Shown here in pieces: positions 34,420 to 42,778 of a stretch of DNA of 64,000 nt (positions are counted from its first letter, which is position 1; the number at the start of each line of letters is the position of its first letter). The translations under genes and the position numbers were made by a program. This DNA is from VYDC01 sp963667515. Its GTDB lineage: Bacteria > Chloroflexota > Dehalococcoidia > UBA2979. Location: NCBI GenBank assembly GCA_963667515.2, contig CAXXXY010000006.1:62001-126000 (forward strand), in the 5' to 3' direction. Under the pieces are notes generated by a model. The model saw nothing but the letters and a program-made list of their open reading frames with translations, ran no database searches and had not been told where the DNA came from.

Positions 34420-35672
34420 GGCGCACCCTCCTCGCCCCGCGCGCCGCGACGCGCGCCCGCCGGCGGCGCCGCCCGCACCGGCATCGGCGCCGCGCGGATC
34501 GCCGCCGCCTCGTGCGTGATGTCGATGCCCACGGGACACCAGGTGATGCAGCGCCCACAGCTGACGCGGCCCGAGCTGCCGAACTGGTCGATCCAGCTCG
34601 CGAGCTTGTGCGTCAGCCACTGCCGGTAGCGCGAGCGAGTGCTGCCGCGCACGTGGCCGCCGGCGAACGCGCTGAAGTCGAGGCTGAAGCAGGAGTCCCA
34701 GCGCCGCGTCCGCTCGACGTGGGCGCCCGTCAGGTCGCTCGTGTCGCTCACGGAGCTACAGAAGCAGGTGGGGCAGACCAGCGTCCAGTTGGTGCACGAG
34801 AGGCAGCGCGCGGCGACATCGTCCCAGCGCGGGTGCTCGGCGGCGGCGCGGAGCAGCTCGCGGATGCCCTTGGTGTCGAGCGAGCGGCCGAGCGAGACCG
34901 TCGTCGCCTTCACCACGGCGCGCGCTCGCTCGCGGTCCGCCGCCGTCGCCTCGCGGCGCGGCAGCCGCGCGAGCAGCGCGGAGCCGCGCTCGCTGCCCGC
35001 GCGCGCCAGCAGCTCGTGCGTGGCGCCGGCCTCGCGCCCCTCACCCGCCGGGGGCGTCAGCTCGGTGAGCGCCACGTCGAAGCCGTCCTCGACGCCGGGG
35101 CCCGCGTCCATGGAGGCGCAGAAGCAGGTGCCGCCCGCGACGGCGCACTCGACGGCGATCAGGAAGGCGCCCTCGCTCCGCCGCGCGTAGCCCGCGTCCA
35201 CGTAGAAGCCGCCCGTGAAGACGCGGTCCTGCATCGCGATCGCGCGCAGCTCGCAGGCGCGCGCGCCGAGGAAGGCGTGGCGCGTCGCCTCGGGCGGCGG
35301 CGCCTCGACGGTCACGGCGTCGCCGTCGCGGCTCGCCTCCCGCAGCCGCTCGTGCGCGGGAAAGAGGAAGTGCTTCCACGAGTGCGGGCCGACGGCGTAG
35401 CCGAAGAGCGTCTCGTCGCCCCACCGCTCCAGGCGGTAGCGGCCCGGCTCCTGCCGGTCGCCCCAGCCCCGCGGCAGCTCGCCCGCGGAGTCGACGCGGT
35501 CGTAGACGATCGCGCCGTCGCGCACGGTGGGACCGACGACGGCGTAGCCATCCGAGCGTAGCGCCTCGATCAGCGCATCGAGCGCCCCGGGGTCGAGCAC
35601 CCACGCGGCGGCGCTCTCGGCGAGGGGCTCGGCGATCGGCGTCTCGGCGGCCACGCTCCGCTCCCTCGGCAC
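34416..35672 (-). CDS. hyhB: Hydrogenase 4Fe-4S (beta/HydB-like) subunit
   Basis: 418 residues, intact. Sulfhydrogenase-type beta subunit. A central GARACELRAIAMQDRVF motif and FLIAVECAVAGGTCFCASMDAGPG are followed by two ferredoxin-type clusters: RCLSCTNWTLVCPTCFCSSVSD and VSCGRCITWCPVGIDITHE. It carries electrons between the small and gamma subunits. It is the first gene of the minus-strand operon. The start is GTG 35672 or possibly GTG 35654; a mini-hairpin repeat ends 5 nt upstream of the former. Confidence 0.87.
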   Translation of the reverse strand: MPRERSVAAETPIAEPLAESAAAWVLDPGALDALIEALRSDGYAVVGPTVRDGAIVYDRVDSAGELPRGWGDRQEPGRYRLERWGDETLFGYAVGPHSWKHFLFPAHERLREASRDGDAVTVEAPPPEATRHAFLGARACELRAIAMQDRVFTGGFYVDAGYARRSEGAFLIAVECAVAGGTCFCASMDAGPGVEDGFDVALTELTPPAGEGREAGATHELLARAGSERGSALLARLPRREATAADRERARAVVKATTVSLGRSLDTKGIRELLRAAAEHPRWDDVAARCLSCTNWTLVCPTCFCSSVSDTSDLTGAHVERTRRWDSCFSLDFSAFAGGHVRGSTRSRYRQWLTHKLASWIDQFGSSGRVSCGRCITWCPVGIDITHEAAAIRAAPMPVRAAPPAGARRGARGEEGAP

Positions 35673-35677
35673 AGGCG

Positions 35678-35837
35678 CCAGCGTTCCGCTGGACTCGAGG
35701 GGCTGCCGCTCCTGCCGGAGCAGCGCCGGTCGTTGCGCGCCCGCGCGGCGGGCCAGAGGGCTCGGCGAGCGGGCACCACCTAGGCGAGGCGAAACGCCAG
35801 CAGCAGCGGAAGCCCACCCGGTGCAGCGGAGCGCTGC
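35678..35837. repeat. Inverted pair of mini-hairpin repeat units upstream of the hydrogenase operon
   Basis: CCAGCG-TTC-CGCTGG (35678-35692) with the ACTCGAGGGGCTGCCGCTCCT-like flank faces GCAGCG-GAG-CGCTGC (35823-35837; loop GAG). The 160-bp interval fills the whole space between the hydrogenase start and the stop of the next gene, so any hydrogenase promoter must lie in it or further upstream. Confidence 0.8.
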
Positions 35838-36914
35838 CTACGGCGCGATGCGTGCGCCCGTGACCGAGGACTCGCGGATGGCGTCCAGCACGCGCTGCGT
35901 GGCCGCGCCGTCCTCGAAGGAGGGGGCGGGCGAGCCGCCCTCGCGGATGCCGCGCTCGAAGTCGCGGAGCAGGAGGCGGAACGCCATCAGCCGGTTGTCC
36001 CGCTCGTCCTCGAACGGCACGAGGTCGGCGGGCATCGGCAGCTGCTCCAGCCGCCGGTCGCTCCCCCGGCCGCCGAGCACGACGCCATCCGGCTCCGGGT
36101 TCGGGCCGCGCTGCACCGCCTCCAGCACGCCGCCCGCGCCCACGAGGTGGATGCGCGCGCCGGTCGCGGGCGCGGCGGCGGAGGTCGCCGTCATCGTCGC
36201 GAAGGCCCCGGACTCGAAGCCCAGCGTGAAGGCGAAGGTGTCGTCGGCGTCGGCGGTAGCGGCGGCGCCCGTGTCCGGGTCGCGGCGCTCCGGGCGCGCC
36301 ACGGTGAGCCGGCCGCTGACCTCGCGCACGTCGCCGAACCAGTGGCGCAGCCCATCGACGTAGTGCGAGCCGAGCGCGCCCAGCAGCCCGCCACCCTCGG
36401 CGGAGCGCGAGCCCCAGGCCAGCGGCGGCGGCTCCGCAGGCGCTGCACGTCCGATCAGCAGCTCGATCGAGGCGAAGCGCGGCTCCCCCACGAAGCCCTC
36501 GTCCAGCAGCCGGCGGATGTGCGCGCGCTGCGGGGCGTGCCGGAACTCGTGGGCGACCATCGCGGTGGGGCCGGAGGCGCGCGCCGCCTCGGCCATCGCG
36601 CTCGCCTCGGCGGCGTCGAGCGCGAACGGCTTTTCGCACAGCACGTGCTTGCCGGCGGCGAGCGCGGCCAGCGCCATCTCGCGGTGCGGCGCGGGCGGCG
36701 TGGAGATGGCCACGGCGTCGAGGTCGTCGCGGGCCACCAGCTCGCGCCAGTCCTCGTGCGGCGCGGACACGCCCAGGCGCTCCGCGGCCTCGCGCGTGCG
36801 CTCGGGCGAGCGCCCCCAGATCGCCGGCACCTCCCAGCCCTCCGAGAGGAAGGCGGGGACGTGGACGGTGGCGCCGAAGCCCACCCCGATCACCCCGACA
36901 CGCAGAGCGCTCAC
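35838..36914 (-). CDS. Gfo/Idh/MocA-family oxidoreductase
   Basis: About 358 residues. The N-terminal NAD(P) Rossmann motif is LRVGVIGVGFGATVHVPAF, followed by DLDAVAISTPPAPHREMALAAL and GKHVLCEKPFALDAAEA (catalytic Lys of the EKP motif), then the C-terminal sheet domain with GGGLLGALGSHYVDGLRHWFG. It probably oxidises a sugar or cyclitol; the substrate is not readable. GTG 36914 gives the compact family start; an earlier start at 36947 is possible. Confidence 0.87.
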   Translation of the reverse strand: MSALRVGVIGVGFGATVHVPAFLSEGWEVPAIWGRSPERTREAAERLGVSAPHEDWRELVARDDLDAVAISTPPAPHREMALAALAAGKHVLCEKPFALDAAEASAMAEAARASGPTAMVAHEFRHAPQRAHIRRLLDEGFVGEPRFASIELLIGRAAPAEPPPLAWGSRSAEGGGLLGALGSHYVDGLRHWFGDVREVSGRLTVARPERRDPDTGAAATADADDTFAFTLGFESGAFATMTATSAAAPATGARIHLVGAGGVLEAVQRGPNPEPDGVVLGGRGSDRRLEQLPMPADLVPFEDERDNRLMAFRLLLRDFERGIREGGSPAPSFEDGAATQRVLDAIRESSVTGARIAP

Positions 36915-37034
36915 GCGCGGCAGTCTACGCCCTCCCTCCCGCGCCACGCGGAGCCCGGCCGGCGCCGACTGCTACGCTGTGCCTTCGAGGCCCCGCGGGC
37001 CGGTCAACCAGGCGAGCGCGACGAGGAGGCAAGC

Positions 37035-37430
37035 GTGACACGCGAGATCGCGCGCGACGAGCAGGAGTGGCGGGAGCAGCTCTCGGCGGAGCAGTACCAC
37101 GTGCTCCGCGAGCGCGGCACGGAGCCCCCCTTCAGCGGGCGCTTCGTTCGGGAGAAGACCGACGGCACCTACGCCTGCGCCGCCTGTGGCGCCGCGCTCT
37201 TCCGCTCCACGTCGAAGTACGACTCCGGCACCGGCTGGCCCAGCTTCTGGGAGCCGGTCGACGAGGAGGCCCTCGAGACGGAGACGGACCAGAGCCTCGG
37301 GATGACACGCACGGAGGTCTCCTGCGGCCGCTGCGGCTCGCACCTGGGCCACGTCTTCCCCGACGGGCCCCAGCCCACCGGCCAGCGCTACTGCATCAAC
37401 TCGCTCTCGCTGGAGCTCGAGGAGGAGTAG
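37035..37430 (+). CDS. msrB: Peptide methionine (R)-S-oxide reductase
   Basis: 131 residues. Repairs methionine-R-sulfoxide in proteins. Zinc cysteines C48, C51 (CAACG), C97, C100 (CGRCG), the GTGWPSFW motif and catalytic C120 (RYCINSLSL) are all present, so this is the cysteine, not the selenocysteine, form. GTG 37035 follows a GAGGAGG-type site. It is divergent from the Gfo/Idh gene with about 120 bp between. Confidence 0.95.
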   Translation: MTREIARDEQEWREQLSAEQYHVLRERGTEPPFSGRFVREKTDGTYACAACGAALFRSTSKYDSGTGWPSFWEPVDEEALETETDQSLGMTRTEVSCGRCGSHLGHVFPDGPQPTGQRYCINSLSLELEEE

Positions 37431-37478
37431 CGGCGGCCGTCTCGGCGGGACGCCGAGGGGCGAGGGCGAGGGGGGGCG

Positions 37479-39245
37479 ATGGCGCAGGCGCCCGCGGACG
37501 GCCGGACGCTGGTGATGGCGATGGAGTCGACCGAGGCGGCGCTCGACTGCGACCCGCCCGGGCGCAACGTCGGTAGCCAGCCCGCGCGGCCGTACCACCT
37601 CGCGTACCACGTCTTCGACGCGCTGACCGCGCCGACCATCGACACGCTGCCCGACGGCCGCCGCTACGCCGACTTCTCGCGCGTGGTCGGTCGCCTCGCC
37701 GCGTCCTTCGAGCCGCACGACGACGCCAGCCGCTGGGTGGTGACGCTGCGCGAGGGCGTGCGCAGCCACGCCGGCAACGAGCTGACCGCCGAGGACGTGG
37801 TATGGAGCTACGAGCGCATCCTGGCGTTCCGCGCGATCGGGATGTGGCGCGCCACGAACATCGCGGGGATCGCGCGCGAGGGCGGCGTGCGCGCGCTGGA
37901 CCGGCGCCGCGTCGAGTTCCGCATCGACGGCCACAGCCCCAGCTTCCCGACCTTCCTGGGCTACGCGACCGCCGCCATCGTCGACTCCACCGAGGCGCAG
38001 CGGCACGCCACCGCCGACGACCCGTGGGCCTCGGCGTTCCTCGCCGACAACGCCTGCGGCTTCGGCGCCTTCACGATGACGCGGCGCGACGCGGAGCGGC
38101 TGGAGCTTCGGCCGCGCGCCGAGTTCTGGGCGGGCGCGCCGCCCGTCGACGGCGTCGCCTACGTGCCCGCGCCCACGCGCGAGCGCGGCCTCGAACTCTT
38201 CGAGCGGGGCGAGGCGAACGTCGTCGCCGGGCTCTACCCCGACGAGGCGCGGCGCGCCGAGCGCGTCCCCGGCGCGCGGCTGCTGCTGGGCCGCACCAAC
38301 CACGCCACGATCGAGCTCGACCGCTCACGCCCGCCCTTCGAGCACCACGGCGTGCGCGAGGCGGTGCTGCGCTCCGTCCCCTACCAGCGCATCGTCGAGG
38401 AGGCGTACCTCGGCCTCGCCGAGGTGCAGCACGGCATCTACCAGCCCAACACCCCGGGCTACGACGAGGATGGGTGGAGCCACGAGCCCGACCCCGCGCT
38501 GGCGCGGCAGCTCGTGGCAGATGCGGGGGCGGAAGGCGCTGCCGTCACCTTCGCCGTCTCCGAGGCAGAGGAGAGCACGCGCATCGGGGCGCTGGTCGCG
38601 GAGGCGCACGGCGAAGTCGGGCTGCACGTACGCGTAGTGGCGATCCCCGAGCTCGCGGACGGCGAGGTGCCGGAGATGTACCTGCGTGGCGACTGCAGCC
38701 ACGGCGTCGCCGACCGCCACTACGACCTCGGCATCGACTTCGCGGCGCCGCGCGGGATGCCGGGGCGGCTCTTCGAGGCCGTGCGCCTCACCTCGCAGAT
38801 GCGGGCGATCCGCCACGCCCCCTCCGCGGAGCATCCCGCGATGTACCGCGAGCTCCAGCGCGAGCTGCTCGCCGACGCGGCCTGCGTGCCGCTCGCCGGG
38901 CACAGCTACGCCGTCGCCTACCGCGAGGGCCTGCACCCGTGGTTCCTGGGGCCGGAGTACCTGCCGATGTCGAGCCTGATGTGGTCGGCCGCGCGCTACG
39001 TCCTCCCGGCAGTCCGCTGCCCCACCAGACCGCGCGCTAGATCACGCCCGGCCCGAGTGGGCACGTCCCGTCGTCGTGGCCGCCGAGGTGCCGCGCGGCG
39101 TCATCGCCGGACATCGGCAGCGCGGGGGCGGCGAAGGCGGCGTCCTGGCCCGCGGGCGGCATCGGCAGCAGGTCGAGCAGCAGGTCGCGCTCGATGTCGC
39201 TCTGGACGTCACTGCCGGGCGCGAACTCCTGCAGCACGGTCGTGA
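37479..39245 (+). CDS. Family 5 (OppA-like) solute-binding protein without signal peptide, copy A
   Basis: 588 residues as read. SBP_bac_5 features: RVVGRLAASFEPHDDASRWVVTLREGVRSHAGNELTAEDVVWSYERI, then HATADDPWASAFLADNACGFGAFTM and VREAVLRSVPYQRIVEEAYLG. The N-terminus (MAQAPADGRTLVMAMEST) has no signal peptide or lipobox, and no permease or ATPase gene is nearby. The paralogue at 41220 ends with VWSAHRQIMPSW; here MWSAARYVLP is followed by 70 Arg-rich residues, so a slip near 39015 probably hides a true stop at 39038-39040. Confidence 0.8.
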   Translation: MAQAPADGRTLVMAMESTEAALDCDPPGRNVGSQPARPYHLAYHVFDALTAPTIDTLPDGRRYADFSRVVGRLAASFEPHDDASRWVVTLREGVRSHAGNELTAEDVVWSYERILAFRAIGMWRATNIAGIAREGGVRALDRRRVEFRIDGHSPSFPTFLGYATAAIVDSTEAQRHATADDPWASAFLADNACGFGAFTMTRRDAERLELRPRAEFWAGAPPVDGVAYVPAPTRERGLELFERGEANVVAGLYPDEARRAERVPGARLLLGRTNHATIELDRSRPPFEHHGVREAVLRSVPYQRIVEEAYLGLAEVQHGIYQPNTPGYDEDGWSHEPDPALARQLVADAGAEGAAVTFAVSEAEESTRIGALVAEAHGEVGLHVRVVAIPELADGEVPEMYLRGDCSHGVADRHYDLGIDFAAPRGMPGRLFEAVRLTSQMRAIRHAPSAEHPAMYRELQRELLADAACVPLAGHSYAVAYREGLHPWFLGPEYLPMSSLMWSAARYVLPAVRCPTRPRARSRPARVGTSRRRGRRGAARRHRRTSAARGRRRRRPGPRAASAAGRAAGRARCRSGRHCRARTPAARS

Positions 39246-39354
39246 CGGGCGCGGGCTCGTCGTCGAGCGCGCCCCCGCTCGCACCCCACGCGATGAGCGC
39301 CGCGGTCGCGACCACCGCCGAGGCGGTCAGCATCCCCCGCATCAGTCGAAGCAT
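39037..39354 (-). CDS. Small secreted or membrane-anchored protein of unknown function
   Basis: 105 residues: MLRLMRGMLTASAVVATAALIAWGASG is a plausible signal peptide or anchor, followed by an acidic segment (DVQSDIERDLLLDLLPMPPAGQD) and ending GGHDDGTCPLGPGVI. No family recognised. Its TAG stop lies in the CTAG (39037-39040) that also holds the probable stop of the convergent binding-protein gene. Confidence 0.6.
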   Translation of the reverse strand: MLRLMRGMLTASAVVATAALIAWGASGGALDDEPAPVTTVLQEFAPGSDVQSDIERDLLLDLLPMPPAGQDAAFAAPALPMSGDDAARHLGGHDDGTCPLGPGVI

Positions 39355-39451
39355 CCGGCTACCCTCCCGGCTCGCGAAAGCATACGTCGTGGAGCCGCTC
39401 AGCGGTTCTCGCCTCGCGACCTCGCCGCGCGACGGGGCGCCGCCGAGGGCG

Positions 39452-39996
39452 CTACGGCCCGCTCGACGGCGCGATCCCTGTGCGGTAGTTGGCCACGCGG
39501 TAGCGCTCCGGGTGCGCGAAGTCCGTCATCAGCACGATCTCCTCGAAGACATCGCTGAAGCCCTCAGCGCGCAGGCGGCGCGGGGTCATCGCCATGACGT
39601 AACGCTCGTAGTCCACCTCGAGGTTCGTGGGCTGCCCCCAGGCGCGCCCGCGCCGCTCGAGGAACTGCCGGATGCCGTCCGCGTCGCGCACCACCTCGAC
39701 GTCGGCCTGCACCGTCACGTTGCGCGCGGCGCCGCCGCGCGGCCCGATCCCCTCGCCCGAGGTCTGCACCCACTGCATCGTCACGCGCGGGTTGTCGGCA
39801 AGGTGCCGCGACTTGAGGTCGCCCTCGCGCACCGCCCGATGGTCCCGAGCCGCAGCCCGCTCTCGAAGCTCTCGACGAGGCAGCTCACCTGCCGCACGTA
39901 GGCGTCGCCGTAGCGGTTCACGGTGGTGAGGAAGCTCGTGACCCCCGGCTCGCGCGAGGAGATGAAGTCCCGGATCGCCGTCAGTCGCTCGTCCAT
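39452..39996 (-). pseudogene. Pyridoxamine 5'-phosphate oxidase-like flavin/F420 protein, frameshifted
   Basis: The N-terminal part from ATG 39996 (MDERLTAIRDFISSREPGVT ... YVRQVSCLVESFESGLRLGTI) and the C-terminal part (AVREGDLKSRHLADNPRVTMQWV ... NLEVDYERYVMAMTPRRLRAEGF) are in different frames joined by a slip near 39838. The split-barrel pattern (STVNRYGDAYVR-like strand, HLADNPRVTM) fits the PNPOx-like superfamily, which includes F420-dependent reductases. Precise substrate unknown. Confidence 0.68.
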
Positions 39997-40057
39997 CGCC
40001 GCTCCCCTTCGCCGGCACCCCGCTCGCGCGCCTCGCCGCCGTGCCCCGCGGCGCACC

Positions 40058-40912
40058 TTACGCGCTCTGCAGCCCATGCTCGCGCAGGAAGTCGAGCGTG
40101 ACGCGCGCGAGCAGCTCCGGATTCTCGTTCGGAGTGAAGACGGCACGGCTCGGCACCAGCACCCCGCGACCGTCGGGCAGCGCCTCCACCACGCGCTCGT
40201 GCAGCGGGCGGATGCGGCTGTTGGTGCCGTGGATCACCAGCGCGGGCGACTGCACCAGCGGCAGCCGCTCCCAGATCGGGTAGCGGCAGATGGCGTGCGG
40301 CCCCGCCCCGCGCCAGCCCATGTGGCCGTACGGGGAATCCGGCGCCGCCGCGTTGACGCGCAGCGTGTCGAGGTAGCGCTCGGCCGAGATGCGCAGGCTG
40401 GGGCTCGGGCCGAGCACGGCGAGGTCGGCCCACAGCTCGGGCAGGTGGCCGCCGTCCGCGCGCCGCGCACGGTAGAAGTGCCGGCCCTCGTGGAAGGCGC
40501 GGCCCTCGTCGTTGTTGTAGTCGTTGATCTCCTCGAGGATCAGCGCCGCCACGCGCTCCGGCCACTGCGCGGCGAGCTCGACGCCGACCACGGCGCCGGT
40601 GTGCGTCGCGAAGACGTTGGCGCGCTCCAGCTCCAGCGCCTCCATCGCCCACACCACCGCCTGCGAGAACTCGCGCACCGTCGAGTAGGGGACGGGCGGC
40701 CGGTCGGAGGCGCCGTAGCCGATGGTGCTCAACGCCATCGCGCGCACGCCCGCGCCCCCCGCGGCCGCGAGCTGCGGGAGCAAGTCGTCGTACATGGCGG
40801 CGGAGGTGGGCGTGGCATGCAGCAGGATCAGCGGGGCGCCCTGCCCCGCCTCCCGGCACTCCATGTAGCCGTGCGGCGTCTCCAGCAGCCGGCGGCGAAT
40901 GCGCTCGACCAC
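40058..40912 (-). CDS. Alpha/beta hydrolase with Thr at the nucleophile elbow
   Basis: 284 residues. The N-terminal strand is GQGAPLILLHATPTSAAMYDDLLPQL, the oxyanion region HATPTS. The nucleophile elbow reads FATHTGAVVGVELAAQWPERV, with Thr105 where Ser is usual, as in the HTG-type subfamily. The late histidine loop is not classical (IRPLHERVVEALPDGRGVLV). Substrate unknown. A mini-hairpin repeat ends 12 nt upstream of the start codon. Confidence 0.8.
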   Translation of the reverse strand: MVERIRRRLLETPHGYMECREAGQGAPLILLHATPTSAAMYDDLLPQLAAAGGAGVRAMALSTIGYGASDRPPVPYSTVREFSQAVVWAMEALELERANVFATHTGAVVGVELAAQWPERVAALILEEINDYNNDEGRAFHEGRHFYRARRADGGHLPELWADLAVLGPSPSLRISAERYLDTLRVNAAAPDSPYGHMGWRGAGPHAICRYPIWERLPLVQSPALVIHGTNSRIRPLHERVVEALPDGRGVLVPSRAVFTPNENPELLARVTLDFLREHGLQSA

Positions 40913-40924
40913 TTCGCTCCCTCA

Positions 40925-41173
40925 GCAACGTTCCGTTGCATCCCGGTGGCTGCAGCGAGCGTTCCGCTCGACCCTAGTGGCTGCCGCTCCTGCCCGAGGG
41001 TACGCGGGGCGCGTCGGTCGCCGCGACCTCGGCGGCGCGGCGTCGGCGGGCGCGCGGGCGGCGGGCGACTCGGAGGCCGCGCGCACGGCCGGCGCCTCGC
41101 CAGCCCTCTCGCAGGAGCGGCAGCCCCTCGAGTCGAGCGGAACGCTCGCTCGTCGAGTCGAGCGGAACGCTCG
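40925..41173. repeat. Mini-hairpin repeat cluster, two forward and two reverse units
   Basis: Forward units GCAACG-TTC-CGTTGC (40925-40939) and CGAGCG-TTC-CGCTCG (40956-40970) face reverse units CGAGCG-GAA-CGCTCG (41134-41148 and 41159-41173). The last is a direct doubling of GTCGAGCGGAACGCTCGCTC. The cluster fills the divergent region between the alpha/beta hydrolase and binding-protein genes. Confidence 0.85.
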
Positions 41174-41219
41174 CTCGCGGTGGCATATGATGCGGCCGCA
41201 GCAGGGGGAGCTACCTAAC

Positions 41220-42767
41220 ATGGCGAGTGGTCCGTCTCCGAAGAACCTCGTGTGGCCGGTCGACCGGCGCGGCGGCATCCAGGCCGGGTGGGATCCCGAC
41301 CAGCCGCACATGGGCGGGGCGGCGCAGCCCGCCCCGTACCACACGATTCACATCCCGTACGAGCCGCTGACGACGCCGAAGATCGAGTTCGACGCGGACG
41401 GCACGCGCTACCCGGTCGCGAGCGACCTCCAGGGCCGGCTGGCGGAGAGCTGGGAGTCCGCCGACGGCGATCGCACCTGGACGATCCGCGTGCGCCCGGG
41501 CGTGCTCAGCCACGCCGGCAACACGCTCTCCGCCAACGACGTCGTGTGGATGGTGCAGCGGGTCTTCGCGCTGCGTGGGGTGGGCATGTGGCGGCAGCGG
41601 CGCCTTGCCGGCATCAACGCCGCCGAGGACGTCGAGGCCGTCGACGAGCGCACCGTACGCTTCCGGCTGCGCGGCGCGAACCCGCAGTTCCCGCAGTACT
41701 TCGTCTTCGCCTCCGGCAACGTCGTCGACTCCACCGAGGCGCGGCGGCACGCGACGAACGACGATCCGTGGGCCACGGCGTGGCTCTCGCAGAACGCGTG
41801 CGGCTTCGGCCAGTTCTCCGTCGAGCGGCAGACCGACGACGTGATCGAGTACGCGGCGCGCGACGAGCACTGGATGGGGCGCCCCGGCGTCGACTCGATC
41901 GTGCAGGTCGGCGTCGACAGCCGCGAGGAGGGGCTGCGCATGATGGACGCGGGCGACGCGAACATGGTGCTCGGCCTCTACCCGGAGGAGCTCGCGCGCT
42001 TCGCCGGGCGGCCCGAGTTCACGACGCGCAAGGTGCGCGCCAACCACTCGACGCTCGAGTTCAACTGGACCGAGGCGCCCTTCGACGACCAGAAGGTGCG
42101 GCAGGCGATCTGCTACGCGCTGCCCTACGAGCGCATCCTCAGCCAGGTCTACGGTGGCCACGCGCGGCCGAGCCACAGCCCGATCTGCTCCACCTCGCAG
42201 CTCCACACGCCCGAGTTCGACCCCTACGGCTACGACGTGGAGCGCGCGCGCGCGCTGATGAAGGAGGGCAGCCACGCGGACGGCTTCCAGACCGAGCTCT
42301 GGATCAAGCCAACGTACGAGTCGCTGCGCTTCGCGCACATCACGCAGCAGGCGCTGATCCCGCTGGGGATCGAGGTCGACGTCCGCCTCGACACGCAGCT
42401 CCCGTTCGGGACGAAGGTGCCGATGTGGTTCAAGGAGGAGTGCGGCCACGCGCTCTACGAGCCGATGTACGACGTGGCGCACGACTACGACCCGCCGATG
42501 GGGATGTGGGGCGGGAAGAACAACCTCGACAAGGCGTGGACCACGCGCATCCGCGCCATCCGCGCCGCCGACTCGGCCGACCAGCCCGCGATGTACGGCG
42601 ACATCCAGCGCGACCTGCTGGACTTCGCGCCGTGCGCGCACATCGCCGAGATCGACACCGGCTGGGTCTTCCGCGCCGACGTCGACCCGTGGGCGCTCGA
42701 CCCGGCCTTCCTCGGCGCGACGACCACGGTGTGGTCGGCGCACCGCCAGATCATGCCCTCGTGGTAG
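41220..42767 (+). CDS. Family 5 (OppA-like) solute-binding protein without signal peptide, copy B
   Basis: 515 residues, intact paralogue of the protein at 37479; shared blocks include SHAGN(E/T)L, DDPWA(S/T)A and (D/Q)NACGFG. The core runs LAESWESADGDRTWTIRVRPGVLSHAGN to DIQRDLLDFAPCAHIAEIDTG and ends VWSAHRQIMPSW. The N-terminus (MASGPSPKNLVWPVDRRGG) lacks a signal peptide; TAT and Sec features are absent. ATG 41220 has GGGGGAG 9-10 nt upstream. It may be exported by an unknown route, act inside the cell, or be membrane-associated through a partner. Confidence 0.85.
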   Translation: MASGPSPKNLVWPVDRRGGIQAGWDPDQPHMGGAAQPAPYHTIHIPYEPLTTPKIEFDADGTRYPVASDLQGRLAESWESADGDRTWTIRVRPGVLSHAGNTLSANDVVWMVQRVFALRGVGMWRQRRLAGINAAEDVEAVDERTVRFRLRGANPQFPQYFVFASGNVVDSTEARRHATNDDPWATAWLSQNACGFGQFSVERQTDDVIEYAARDEHWMGRPGVDSIVQVGVDSREEGLRMMDAGDANMVLGLYPEELARFAGRPEFTTRKVRANHSTLEFNWTEAPFDDQKVRQAICYALPYERILSQVYGGHARPSHSPICSTSQLHTPEFDPYGYDVERARALMKEGSHADGFQTELWIKPTYESLRFAHITQQALIPLGIEVDVRLDTQLPFGTKVPMWFKEECGHALYEPMYDVAHDYDPPMGMWGGKNNLDKAWTTRIRAIRAADSADQPAMYGDIQRDLLDFAPCAHIAEIDTGWVFRADVDPWALDPAFLGATTTVWSAHRQIMPSW

Positions 42768-42778
42768 CCATGGACTAG

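Noticed and set aside
40058..40912. Thr in place of Ser in the alpha/beta hydrolase nucleophile elbow as an inactive enzyme
   Set aside because: HTG-type elbows occur in a recognisable subfamily, so this is not by itself evidence of loss of function.
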